From Procambarus clarkii (taxonomy: Eukaryota > Arthropoda > Malacostraca > Decapoda > Cambaridae): a stretch of DNA of 64,000 nucleotides. Of the stretch, positions 34,982 to 59,299 are shown piece by piece. How positions within the stretch are numbered: position 1 is the stretch's first letter; each line of letters opens with the position of its first letter. The translations under genes were made by a program, and so were the position numbers. Location of the stretch: NCBI RefSeq assembly GCF_040958095.1, contig NC_091193.1:19790722-19854721 (forward strand), written 5' to 3'. The notes beneath the pieces were generated by a model. It was not told the DNA's origin and made no database searches. It saw nothing but the letters and a program-made list of their open reading frames with translations.

Positions 34982-37295
34982 ATGAAGCTAATTGGTGAGC
35001 TGATCGGGATTAGTTCGTGAGCTTCTAAGGGATTGGGGGGAGGGGGGGAATGGTTGTTTCGTCGTGTGTCTTCATAGTGTCGAGGCGAGTAGCTAATCTG
35101 CTTGCAGCTGAGGAATTTTGTGGAAGATATATTTTCACCAATGCTGGAGAATGCTGCCTAATAATACGTTTGTTTTCCTTGTTAAATCAGATATGTCGTG
35201 ACCGCCTCTGTGTCGTGGTCACCTCTGTGTCGTGGTCACCTCTGTCTGTGTCGTGGTCACCTCTGTCTGTGTCGTGGTCACCTCTGTCTGTGTCGTGGTC
35301 ACCTCTGACTGTGTCGTGGTCACCTCTGTCTGTGTCGTGGTCACCTCTGTCTGTGTCGTGGTCACCTCTGACTGTGTCGTGGTCACCTCTTTCTGTGTCG
35401 TGACCACCTCTGTCTGTGTCATAACAGAAGAGTTGTCACGGATATATTACAAGTCTAACTGTCATTCCTAGTTGTTACTATTATACATCACAAGAATATC
35501 CGGTCAATGTTAAGGAAATTATCATCTTAAAAGCTGTTAATGTGTGTTACAGTGATGGTGGGAGTGTTGATGGCGGCCTGGGCGGCGGTGCTGATGGTAG
35601 ACGCCGCGCCTCAACCCGACCTCTTCAGGTATGCTGACTCTTCCTATGTGTTCCCTCTTGTTTTCTTTCTGGGACAGGAGCGGAATCCACCGCGCCTGAC
35701 TCCCGGGTTAGTGTGAGGTGTTGTGTGTGGAGAGTGTGAGGTGTTGTGGGTAGAGAGTGTGAGGTGTGAGGTAGTGTGAGGTAAACTATCAACAATAACA
35801 TTGTCGCCGTCAGGTTACCCAGGCGTGCGGGACCCCAGCAGGAGGAGGAGGAGGAGGAGGAACTCACTCTCTCATCAGGTAAATATTCTCACCTGCTCCT
35901 CACACCGGCTTGCTTCGTGCATTGTCTCACTCCAACAGCTACACCAGACTGTGTACTGGAGTAGTGTTACCAGACTGTGTACTGGAGTAGGGTTACCAGA
36001 CTGTGTACTGGAGTAGGGTTACCAGACTGTGTACTGGAGTAGGGTTACCAGACTGTGTACTGGAGTAGGGTTACCAGACTGTGTACTGGAGTAGTGTTAC
36101 CAGACTGTGTACTGGAGTAGGGTTACCAGACTGTGTACTGGAGTAGTGTTACCAGACTGTGTACTGGAGTAGGGTTACCAGACTGTGTACTGGAGTAGGG
36201 TTACCAGACTGTACTTGAGAAGTGTTACCAGACTATACTGGAGTAGGGTTACCAGACTGTGTACTGGAGTAGGGTTACCAGACTGTGTACTGGAGTAGGG
36301 TTACCAGACTGTGTACTGGAGTAGGGTTACCAGACTGTGTACTGGAGTAGAGTTACCAGACTGTGTACTGGAGTAGGGTTACCAGACTGTGTACTGGAGT
36401 AGGGTTACCAGACTGTGTACTGGAGTAGGGTTACCAGACTGTACTGGAGTAGGGTTACCAGACTGTGTACTGGAGAAGTGTTACCAGACTAGACTGGAGT
36501 AGGGTTACCAGACTAGACTGGAGTAGGGTTACCAGATTGTGTACTGGAGTAGAGTTAGGGCGGCATTAATAAAGGGGATAGAAACAAGGCTCTAAAATAT
36601 TCATTTAGGACTAACCTCAAAATAGTGGATTTTATGTGGTCAAATTTTTGCTTGGTGAGAAATATCCATCATCCATAATTATAAAAAAAATATACAGGTA
36701 CTTTTAATTGGTAATAACTTGACAAAGGATAGCTAATAAATGTCTCATTAGTACAAAAATTTACCATAAAGAAAGCTGGAAATTGAGAAGTATGAACACG
36801 AAGTCCAAACCCTCTCTCCCATTGTCATCGCTGGTCTTTGTATGTGGTATTTTAAACCACTGAGTCAGTGTTCACTTCTGCGGCTCTTCATTAAGCAACT
36901 TTTCAGTGATCAGCTTACATTTTAGTGTGTACTGATTCTTCTTTGTGAGTGACAAGATAGTATTTATCTGTTCCCCTTTAGGAGTAAACCAGATGCCAAC
37001 TATTCTCAGTGTTATGATAAACTAGTAGATTACCTATTGCCGTGACTGCGTATCTTTAAGCGCTCTTCTCTTATTCCAAGATCCTGATTTATTTTTATTT
37101 TCTTTTATTGGTGTGCGCGAGACTAAGGAGAAACTGATGTGTCCTCCCCCGCGTGAGAGATGCATCACCATGAAGAGCTTCCAAGGTCCCAAGACTTGCA
37201 TCGACAACAACTCCTGCATCAAACCCTCTGATGTCTGCTGTATTGACGAATGCATTGATAACATGAAAATCTGCAAGCCCGGTAATCGTATATGA
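34982..37295 (+). CDS. Single-WAP-domain peptide, type III crustin-like
   Basis: Exons: 34982-34994; 35553-35628; 35814-35878 (acceptor uncertain); 37122-37295. Exons 1-2 give MKLIVMVGVLMAAWAAVL then MVDAAPQPDLF, a clear signal peptide with cleavage near VDA. Exon 3 carries a seven-arginine run in one frame (PSRRRRRRRNSLSHQ). The last exon holds a full WAP core with eight cysteines: CPPPRERC, KTC, NSC, VCC, DEC, KIC, then KPGNRI and stop. Type III crustins are signal, short Pro/Arg region and one WAP domain, which fits. Several AG sites at the start of exon 3 could be used. Phase continuity with exon 2 and the WAP exon needs the acceptor inside cccagcag rather than the upstream cag. WAP proteins act as secreted protease inhibitors or antimicrobials. 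Poly(A) signals follow at about 37407 and 37427. Confidence 0.8.
35205..35425. repeat. 21-bp minisatellite, about 10 units
   Basis: Unit gtgtcgtggtcacctctgtc plus one base, inside the first intron of the WAP gene. Open frames are by-products of a unit divisible by three. Confidence 0.9.
35939..36556 (+). repeat. 26-bp minisatellite, about 24 units
   Basis: The unit gtgtactggagtagggttac plus cagact fills much of the third intron of the WAP gene. Some units are shortened (gtactgg or tagactgg). Confidence 0.95.
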
Positions 37296-37406
37296 TTGCC
37301 ACCGCTGAAGACGCCAGCAAATGAGTACGTAGCAAGCTGTAGAGGGGCCACGAGGAGCAGCATGAAGGACAACAACACAGCATGTCAGTGTGGCAACTCT
37401 GTGTAA

Positions 37407-37432
37407 CAATAAACCTATAATTCTAAAAATAA
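37407..37432 (+). terminator. Poly(A) signals of the WAP gene
   Basis: Two aataaa hexamers about 20 bp apart, 112 bp and more after the stop codon. Confidence 0.6.
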
Positions 37433-37629
37433 AACCTGTAGTTCACCACTAAACCTGATGAACTCTTGTAAGAAATTAGCCCAACTTTAAAAGTTTTTTA
37501 ATAAACACGAGGCTTTTTTTCTCCTCACAGCCCACACTTCCATTCCCAATAGATAACCAAGATATATGTCTATAGTTCCTTTGTTGTGTATCGTCTGTTA
37601 TAGACTCACAATCAAGAGGACAGAAGGAC

Positions 37630-37800
37630 AGAAACTATTTTGGCAGCGTTTCTTTTCACCTGATGCTCTGTTCACATAGAAGTAAGGTACCTGTTGTGGG
37701 CTTCATCCCGGGGGAAATTTCATTAACTTAGTCCATCAGAACCTTGAACCACAGACCACATAAGAAGCAGCTCGAAGTTCTATCCATTGAGCCACCAGCA
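37630..37800. mobile_element. SINE fragments in both orientations
   Basis: A plus-sense SINE body (tttcttttcacctgatgctc) is followed by a minus-sense tRNA-like head (ggtggctcaatggatagaac on the minus strand). Confidence 0.5.
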
Positions 37801-37889
37801 CTCACGGTAAGGACGGAGTCCAGAGAGACTTAATTACCTGCAATGCAACTGGAACTTTACGCCTTTCTGGGGGTGCCACTTTGCCATGA

Positions 37890-38725
37890 AAGTATGAGGT
37901 GATCCACAACCAATCACCTAAATAGTTTTGGCACTAATCTAACTGCATACCTCTGCATCTTTTCAATTTTAGCTTTATGTTTCACGAGATTTGGGTTTCA
38001 GGCCAGTGCTACATATTCCAGTATTGGTCTAACAAGCTGTGCAGATTGCTTTGAAAGCATCCTGGTTTAGGTTTCTAATGTTTGCCAGCATTCCATGTGC
38101 TGCTGATGTCACCCTGCCTATATGTACCTCCGGTGTTAGCACTGAAACTACATATTTAGTCACAAATCTCTTTCTCCGATTCCTGTAGTTGCCTTCCATT
38201 TATGGTGAGATCCTTCTGGTCTTTCTCCCCTTCTCCATCTTCAGTATCTTGTAATTATTGAGACTGAACTCTAGCAACCATGTGTTCTTGCCCGGGTCTG
38301 GACTTTGTCACGATCCTCCTGTAACATTTTGCGGTCGTCTTTTTTTTTTTACATTCCGTGTTATCTTTGCATCATCTGCAAACATTGACGATCTCACTCC
38401 TTCGGGTAGATCATTAATATAAATTTAGAACAGCAGTGGTCCTAGGATCGATCATTAGGGAACCCTCACTTGTTACATTCCTCCAGCTAGAGACCTCGCC
38501 TCAGATTGAGACTTTTTAATTGTCTTCTGTCCTTCAGGTACTTTCTTACCCAGTATAGTATCTTCCTAATTATTCCAGCTTGCTCTTCCATCACGAACAG
38601 CAGCCTTTCATGAGGAACAGTGTCAAATGCTTTTTGACGGTGTAGGAAAATGCAATCTACCCAGCCTTCTTTTCTCTGTAGTATTTTACAAACTTTGTCA
38701 TAGAACTCGACCAAGTTATAAGGCA
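37890..38725 (-). mobile_element. CR1-like LINE remnant, minus strand
   Basis: Reverse complement gives EFYDKVCKILQRKEGWVDCI, then FLHRQKAFDTVPHERL and WVRKYLKDRRQ (RT palm region), then a C-terminal stretch collinear with 12780-14115. Damaged by several shifts. It ends about 150 bp upstream of the FIH start codon, so part of the FIH promoter region is LINE-derived. Confidence 0.75.
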
Positions 38726-38878
38726 TGAATTTGTTCTTTCCAAATCTCCACAGTGGGTGGAGATTTTTCCTTTCTAAATCTGCAGGGTGGGTGCATGGAG
38801 TAGAGGCAGCGACGGGGACACCATCTGTGGGTGTGGGGGTGAAGGTCTGGGTGCTGGAGGCCGCCACTCGCCTCAGTA

Positions 38879-51430
<12,552 letters not shown>

Positions 51431-51485
51431 TTTGGTGCTATTTAGACTAGTGATTTGTGAAATAATTTTGTGTTTTGGTACCTGT

Positions 51486-51491
51486 AATAAA
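51486..51491 (+). terminator. Poly(A) signal of FIH
   Basis: aataaa 56 bp after the stop codon. The 3' UTR is short unless a later signal is used. Confidence 0.6.
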
Positions 51492-51599
51492 ATGGTGGAG
51501 TTACTATCGTACAGAAATATTGATTTTGTATATGGTAATAGCTTTAGAAATCACAGATATATTTCCTTGGCTTTATAATGTGAATATTTATAATGCTTA

Positions 51600-53180
51600 T
51601 TAACCTCTGTGCTGCGTGTCTCTTATTGTGACATTCTGGTGGTGCGCCGAAATTGAAGCGCTCCCCCCCCCTCCCCCCAATTCTATTTTATTTGGATATT
51701 TTTCAATTTTCTTCCCTAAACATGTACACGTAAAATTAAAAAAAAAAATTTGGCTGTGGCAACGTAGAGAGTATGTGGCGTGACGTCACCAGAACATGAT
51801 CACCCATGCAGGAAGTTCACAGAGGTGGTCGCGCAGGTGATTCAAGACTCGTGAGTTGCCACAAATTTATTTTCATTCATTTTTTCAATGCATTTTCATT
51901 GCTTTCTAATTTTAGAAAGATACTTTCTAAAATAAGCATCTAAGATAAGTATCTAAGATACTTTTTTATTGTATCTGATGCACATTTGTGTCCTTTACAA
52001 TATGTACACAGTAGAACATTCATAATGTTCCAAGTAACTGTTTATTTACAATATGAACACACACACACTATTTACAGTCACACACTGTACTACACACTCA
52101 GTACTTCGGAGTGTGTGTGACGAAGGAAGGCCTGCTTCTTTCATGACCCAGCAGAAGGAAGAGTAATAATTATTCATTAATTATATTATTATTATTATAA
52201 TAATTCTAATAATAATTGTTGTAGTTAATAATTATTACCCTTCATTTTGCTGGGTCATAAAGGAAGCCGGCCTCAGGTGAAAGGGGGCTGTGACGATCTC
52301 TGTCTGGAACCCATAGGTGCGGGGCTCGGACGTCCACCTCCTGGCGCTCATGTGGCCCAAGGTCTGCTTCAGGAGGCTGGGATCATTCTTGCCCTTGCTG
52401 GGGTGGTTACTCTCCGGCCCCGACCACGGTGGTCTCCAGGTTTGGAGTCCCTGTGCCTTCTTTTACCAACTTCGGGGTAAACTCCAGAGCTGGAGCCCCT
52501 AGGGCAGTTTGTTGTTGCCTGCAACCTCGTTCTGACAGTTCCTGAGACAGTGCTGGAATCAATCGTATTGGTCCTTTCCATTGGAGACTTTCAGCACCAT
52601 GGAGAGGGGGAACCTGCTGCACGAGTGACGGCTTCTTCCCTGTATCGACCTACTCTGGCTTTACGTCCTGGAGAGTCTACCCCAGACCGACAACCAGCAT
52701 GCAACTCCATAGTCTCCCGAGACTGATGGATGCCTACTATCACTACTACTACTTGGGAAGCAAGTGATAATCAAAGCAGCAGTCCATGGTACACAGCGCG
52801 ACTTTGCACTCGATGCATCAGGTACACACATTTTCTCTTCCTGTTTCTTTGTTGTGTGCGCTTACAAAAAATGCACTCTTGTACACCTTTGGCTTTAGTT
52901 CCTGTAGGTGGTATGTAGCCAAGCCTGTGAAGTGTAAGGTAGTCAGAAAAAACTAGAGATTCATCAATGACTAAATTCTGTCCTGGTACAAAGTAATCGC
53001 AAAATTTTCGTCTGATACCTGTCTTGTGACATGTACCTGTTGAACACTGGGCTTGGAACAGCGCTCCGGTAGGCGCGCACAACTCCAGGGACTGATGACG
53101 CCAAACTAATATGGCACACGTCAGTTTGGATAGCTTCAGGGAGCCTCCGGGGCTCACCCCAGAAAATGGCATTTCGTTAC
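51600..53180 (-). mobile_element. piggyBac transposon remnant, internally deleted
   Basis: The minus frame 52771-53172 contains YFVPGQNLVIDESLV, the piggyBac region around a catalytic Asp. It then passes straight to LGYIPPTGTKAKGVQECIFC, the C-terminal zinc-finger region, so the middle of the transposase is missing. A TTAA at 51600-51603 followed by cctctg may be one end. The matching right end was not found. 52230-52740 is GC-rich and unclassified. The copy is inactive. Confidence 0.65.
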
Positions 53181-53433
53181 ATTCAATGCTGGTTATTTAA
53201 CGAATGTTAAATAAAATTTAATTGGGTGTAAAATATTTATATTTACCCCACACATTAAAAAGACACAAAGATGTGATGAAATTTCAGTCGATCCTTGACC
53301 AGCAAGTGGAAACTTTTCTTATTTGATGATTATCTTTGATGGACCATAACAGTCACACTATCATCACTTTGATTTTTGTGTTGAGATTTTGTAATGAATC
53401 GATAACTGTCTAATTATATACTGTATGTATGTG

Positions 53434-53618
<185 letters not shown>

Positions 53619-53657
53619 TACACACATACATATGTATGTGTATACATATGTATATAT

Positions 53658-53659
<2 letters not shown>

Positions 53660-53737
<78 letters not shown>
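53660..53737. repeat. (CA)n microsatellite abutting a LINE
   Basis: About 75 bp of CA directly followed by LINE sequence (aaagcaagccacaagaatga). Confidence 0.95.
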
Positions 53738-53738
<1 letters not shown>

Positions 53739-56068
53739 AAGCAAGCCACAAGAATGAGGGAAGGAGATATACCGTCAGTACTGGATCTAGTATTCACCAG
53801 GAAAGAAGAAGAGATTTTTGACATCCAGTACCTTCCTCCCTTGGGAAAGAGTGATCACATCCTGTTAGACATTAAATATGCTTTAAGATATCATCTAGAA
53901 GAAAATGGGGACATTGAAACAGTTGATAAACTCGATTTAAAGAGAGGCAACTATGGGGAACTTCGAAATTTTTTTAATGAGTGTAATTGGACAGAATTGT
54001 TGCTAGGCAGAGAAGTAAATGAAATGTATGCCAAATTTTTAAAACTATACGAGGAAGGCACACAAACATTCATACCAAAACAGAGATGCAGGACCAGAAA
54101 ACAGGATTGGTTCGACAGAAATTGTGAGAGGGCAAGAGACCAAAAGACACAAAAATGGAATCAGTATAGGAAGAGGCCAAACCCCCAAACATACCAGCGA
54201 TACAAAGATGCGAGAAACAATTATACAGCAGTAAGGAGAGAGGCAGAAAGAAATTTTGAAAAAGGGATAGCAGATAAATGTAAAACAGAACCGGGCCTAT
54301 TCTACAAATTCATAAACAACAAATTGCAGGTAAAGGATAATATCCAGAGGTTGAAAATGGGAAACAGATTCACGGAAAATGAAAAGGAAATGTGTGAAAC
54401 ATTAAATGAAAAGTTCCAAAGTGTGTTTGTACAAAATGAAATCTTCAGAGAACCAGACACAATAAGAATTCCAGAGAACAACATAGAGCGGATAGAGGTG
54501 TCTAGAGATGAAGTGGAAAATATGCTAAAGGAGCTCGGGAGGAACAAAGCAGCTGGCCCAGATGGCGTTTCACCATGGGTTCTGAGAGAATGTGCATCTG
54601 AGCTCAGCATTCCACTTCACCTGATCTTTCAGGCATCCCTGTGTACAGGAATCGTAGCAGACGTGTGGAAACAGGCTAACATAGTTCCAATCTACAAAAG
54701 TGGCAGCAGGGAAGACCCCCTCAATTATAGACCTGTATCATTGACAAGTGTAATAGTGAAAGTATTGGAAAAGCTAATCAAAACTAAATGGGTAGAACAC
54801 CTGGAGAGAAATGATATAATATCAGACAGACAGTATGGTTTTCGATCAGGAAGATCCTGTGTATTGAATTTACTCAGTTTCTATGATCGGGCCACAGAGA
54901 TATTACAGGAAAGAGATGGCTGGGTTGACTGCATCTATCTGGACCTAAAAAAGGCTTTCGACAGAGTTCCACATAAGAGGTTGTTCTGGAAACTGGAAAA
55001 TATTGGAGGGGTGACAGGTAAGCTTCTATCATGGATGAAAAATTTTCTGACTGATAGAAAAATGAGGGCAGTAATCAGAGGCAATGTATCGGAATGGAGA
55101 AATGTCACAAGTGGAGTACCACAGGGTTCAGTTCTTGCACCAGTGATGTTTATTGTGTACATAAATGATCTACCAGTTGGTATACAGAATTATATGAACA
55201 TGTTTGCTGATGATGCTAAGATAATAGGAAGGATAAGAAATTTAGATGATTGTCATGCCCTTCAAGAAGACCTGGACAAAATAAGTATATGGAGCACCAC
55301 CTGGCAAATGGAATTTAATGTTAATAAATGTCATGTTATGGAATGTGGAACAGGAGAACATAGACCCCATACAACCTATATATTATGTGAGAAATCTTTA
55401 AAGAATTCTGATAAAGAAAGAGATCTAGGGGTGGTTCTAGATAGAAAACTATCACCTGAGGACCACATAAAGAATATTGTGCAAGGAGCCTATGCGATGC
55501 TTTCTAACTTCAGAATTGCATTTAAATACATGGATGGCGATATACTAAAGAAGTTGTTCATGACTTTTGTTAGGCCAAAGCTAGAATATGCAGCTGTTGT
55601 GTGGTGCCCATATCTTAAGAAGCACATCAACAAACTGGAAAAGGTGCAAAGACATGCTACGAAGTGGCTCCCAGAACTGAAGGGCAAGAGCTACGAGGAG
55701 AGGTTGGAAGCATTAAACATGCCAAAACTACAAGACAGAAGAAAAAGAGGTGATATGATCACTACGTACAAAATAGTAACAGGAATTGATAAAATCGACA
55801 GGGAAGGATTCCTGAGACCTGGCACTTCAAGAACAAGAGGTCATAGATTTAAACTAGCTAAACACAGATGCCGAAGAAATATAAGGAAATTCACCTTCGC
55901 AAATAGAGTGGTAGACGGTTGGAACAAGTTAAGTGAGAAGGCGGTGGAGGCCAAGACCGTCAGTAGTTTCAAAGCGTTATATGACAAAGAGTGCTGGGAA
56001 GACGGGACACCACGAGCGTAGCTCTCATCCTGTAACTACACTTAGGTAATTACACTTAGGTAATTACA
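53738..56068 (+). mobile_element. 5'-truncated LINE with uninterrupted EN/RT frame
   Basis: An open frame of 755 codons (53754-56021) starts inside the APE endonuclease domain (SDH at residues 33-35) and lacks its N-terminal half. RT follows: NKAAGPDGVSPWVL, YRPVSL, QYGFRSGRSC, YLDLKKAFDRV (Asp397), SGVPQGSVLAP (from residue 453) and FADDAK (Asp486-487). The C-terminal segment ends RVVDGWNKLSEKAVEAKTVS and then SFKALY. No RNase H. The 3' end is two copies of a 14-bp repeat, acttaggtaattac, as CR1/L2-type elements use. The clade is CR1-like or Jockey-like; I cannot decide. The lack of stops suggests a young copy. Older fragments of the same family lie in FIH introns (41375, 42845). Confidence 0.9.
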
Positions 56069-56089
56069 CACACACAGTATATATATATA

Positions 56090-57890
56090 TAATATAGAAT
56101 GGCAAACCCATCATCTTGGAATTTCATTCAATGTATCTTTACATATGTATTATAGTGTTGATTGTACACCACATCATATGTAACATATAAACATTTATAT
56201 GCAGTATATCAAGTATGTGAATGATTAAATTTTCATTGTTTATTAGCATTATAAATCTATAAGCACTAAGTGCCTAGAGGCATGTCTGTTCATATTGATA
56301 GCTTTTTTGATATGTTCTCTGACATTTTTATTTGACATTTTATTTCTACTAATGTGCAGATATTAAAAATAATTAGGACAGTTGTGGTATTGTTCATTGG
56401 GAATCACAAAATTTATTACTATTGTACCTTGAAATATCAAATACGCTACAATTGAAGATGCTTTTTTTTTTGCCTGTAATTTGTCTAGCTAGTAACCTTT
56501 GTTTATGGAAAATCTCTACCAAAATTCAGGATTAAGATGCATCTTTTAAATATATTTTTGTAGATGAGACTATCACATTAAGAAGAAACTGTTGTGGCAG
56601 ACACTTGAGTGAATACAGTAGACATGGTAATATTTCTTGTTAATAGTTCTCACTGGCAAATGTTATTTGTACTGTACAAGATATGTACCACAGTGTCCAC
56701 TCAGGGAGAAGGTGCCCTCTGTCTTGAGAATTCCATACAATTTTAATTTTATTTCTGCATGTACACACTTCTTAGTGTAAGCAAGTGGCTGCTGCTTCCG
56801 TCACACGATGACCAAATGGGCACGATAAATACTTTTAATAATATTGTAATGTTGTTCTTCAGGGGTCCTGAGCAGTCAAAAATTATTTAAATATTTAAGA
56901 TACAGTATATTCCTTCTTCTAGAAGGAAGAAAATTCCCACAGGTAAGTTGTGAAACAACAAACTACTGTCTAAATCAAAGTTGCACTGTAATACATAAAA
57001 CTGTGTGTGCACTAGCCAATTGTCATATTCTAACCTCATAGAATGGGGAAGAATTTACAATTACTGTCACATTTAGTAGGCTTAGAGAGATACTGCAAAT
57101 TACTAGTTATTTAAAACAAATTTAAAAGTGCAGTACATATTCTGTTCATTTCTATAAAAAATAATGTTTGCCTTTTTCATGTAAATGATTTTCACCTATA
57201 AATGTCTATATATATAATAATTAATTATATTTTATATTTATGTGTTAAAATATTTGTTTTCACATACAGGTACACACCAATTTTATAAGTGCTGGTTAGA
57301 TTTTAGTGAACTTGAATTTAGTCTTCCGGGCTAGGCACCTTTTAATAATTGCTTACATAGCTTGGGTATGGTTTCATGTGCATTAAGTTACGATGCAATG
57401 GAAAAACACACATACTGTATGTGTTTCAAAGAAAAAGAAAATTCTCTGGTGAATGAAAACTTTGGCATAATATGATGATAGCATTACTATTATTGTTTGT
57501 GACATCATAGTTTTTAAAATTCCACCTTGGCAAGTACTTTATAATAATGAACTTGCAGTGGATGTTCGAAAACTATTTTTCCTAAAACTCTCAAATTCTT
57601 TAGCACCGTCTTCCTTTTGTTTGCTTTTTTCCTGCCCCTCCCACAAATTTGTTGGTGTGCATATGTAAATTTATTTATTTACATTTCATTTACAAAAAAA
57701 GAAAAGTAGCCATCACACTTTTACTTGTATAGTACAGTCAAATACCTTACATCAGATGTGTTTGAGACGAGAGGTTTCATATAATGTTCCAGTTTATCTG
57801 AAATCAGAGATGTATATTACACCCCCAGCATTTACTATTAAGTAAATTTAGTGTTTAAGTCCCAGTAATTTAGTGCCCCAGTGTTAAGTC
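56090..57890. other. No gene seen
   Basis: AT-rich intergenic DNA downstream of the LINE, with short ORFs only. 58100-59290 and 62760-63400 are similar; the 81-codon plus ORF at 62788-63033 has no recognisable domain. Confidence 0.5.
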
Positions 57891-57894
57891 CAAA

Positions 57895-58085
57895 CACTTG
57901 GGCTGGACGGTAGCTAACGGTCTTGCTTCATGCAGGTCGGCGTTCAATCCCCGACCGTCCAAGTAGTTGGGCACCATTCCTTTCCCACCCGTCCCATCCC
58001 AAATCCTTATCCTGGTCCCTTCCAAATGCTATATAGCCGTAATGGCTTGGCGCTTCCCCTTGATAATTCCCTTCCCTTCCCCAGC
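57895..58085 (+). mobile_element. tRNA-derived SINE, second family
   Basis: Head with ggacggtagctaacggtctt and B-box (gcgttcaatccccg). The body is different from the 9337 family (ttccaaatgctatatagccg). Looks little diverged. Confidence 0.8.
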
Positions 58086-59299
58086 ATTTACTTGTACTGT
58101 ACAATACTGTACAATGAATATAAATCAAAAGATGATGAAATATTGTATGACCTTGTAGTATAATTCAGTAAATGTATGACATGTTACTCATGAATTGCTG
58201 TGATGCAGGAAAGTGACAAATTTGCTTCCAAGTTAAAAGGTTGATGTAGTGCAGTTAAAATTTTGTTCTGTTCTCAACTCTTCCACTGTGGCATTTATTT
58301 GAGGACTGCCAAGGCCCACAAAAAAAAAAAAAAGTTATGATAATATAAATTGAGAAAATTTAGTGGAGCACACTATAGGTAGAATATGGATTAATAGTCT
58401 TACAGGCTTGGTGTCATATTTTTATAATTACTTAACACAAGTTCAAGGTAAAAAAACTAACATTGAATATCATGCCTCACTGCTGCGGGGGCGAGACTGA
58501 AAGGTGACATGTTTTCGTGATCAAGGTTAATGGGGGACTGATCCCATCCCAAGTTCATCCAATCTAGGTCACAATATTCCCAGAGACCTCTGGTGGTCAC
58601 ATTTCCAACCATACATATATCAACTTTATCACTATAGTGTCCCACATGTCTGGACATTCACAGGAGCAATCCCTCCACACCCCAAACACATTAATAACAC
58701 TCAGGTTTGTGCTTCTCAGTGGAAGGGTTGAATACTGTTAGGTTTTCTTGAATGGCTTCATCTTAAAAGTGTTAAAGAATTCAAATATCTTTTGTTACAA
58801 GCTATTTTCTTCATGTGGGGATAAGTCCAGTGTGTTCATCAGTATCACTTAATCCAGTTGCAGTAATTGTGGAACCACCACTAATTCAAGTTTCACTAGT
58901 CTTGTTAGAGCGACGTAATGGTACATTAATTTCATGTGACCAACCTCTGTTAATATTTTGTTTGATTGTTAATGTATTGTTTCTTGTATAATGCATTCTT
59001 CATTCAAATTAAGGTGTTTTTTTTATCTTTGAATCCTTGAAAGTTGTACTTGCCTTAATCATCATCAAACAGCATTCTGGTCCAGATATTTTGCAAATAT
59101 TTCTTATGGGTAGGAGATGTTACACTATTATCCATTCACAAGTTCAGCTTTAATTGTAAAAGCTTTTTTGAACTGTTGATATCAATTGGTCCATGAAAGT
59201 TTACCATTTGCATAGGAATTCAGTGCAATATTTACATTCTATACAAAGTGTGATTCCCTGCTCCAAAGACTGGATCAGCCAAGTATAATTATAATATCA

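Noticed and set aside
52230-52740. Possible LTR-type sequence
   Set aside because: GC-rich and repeat-like, but I see no paired terminal repeats or retroviral domains, so I do not name it.
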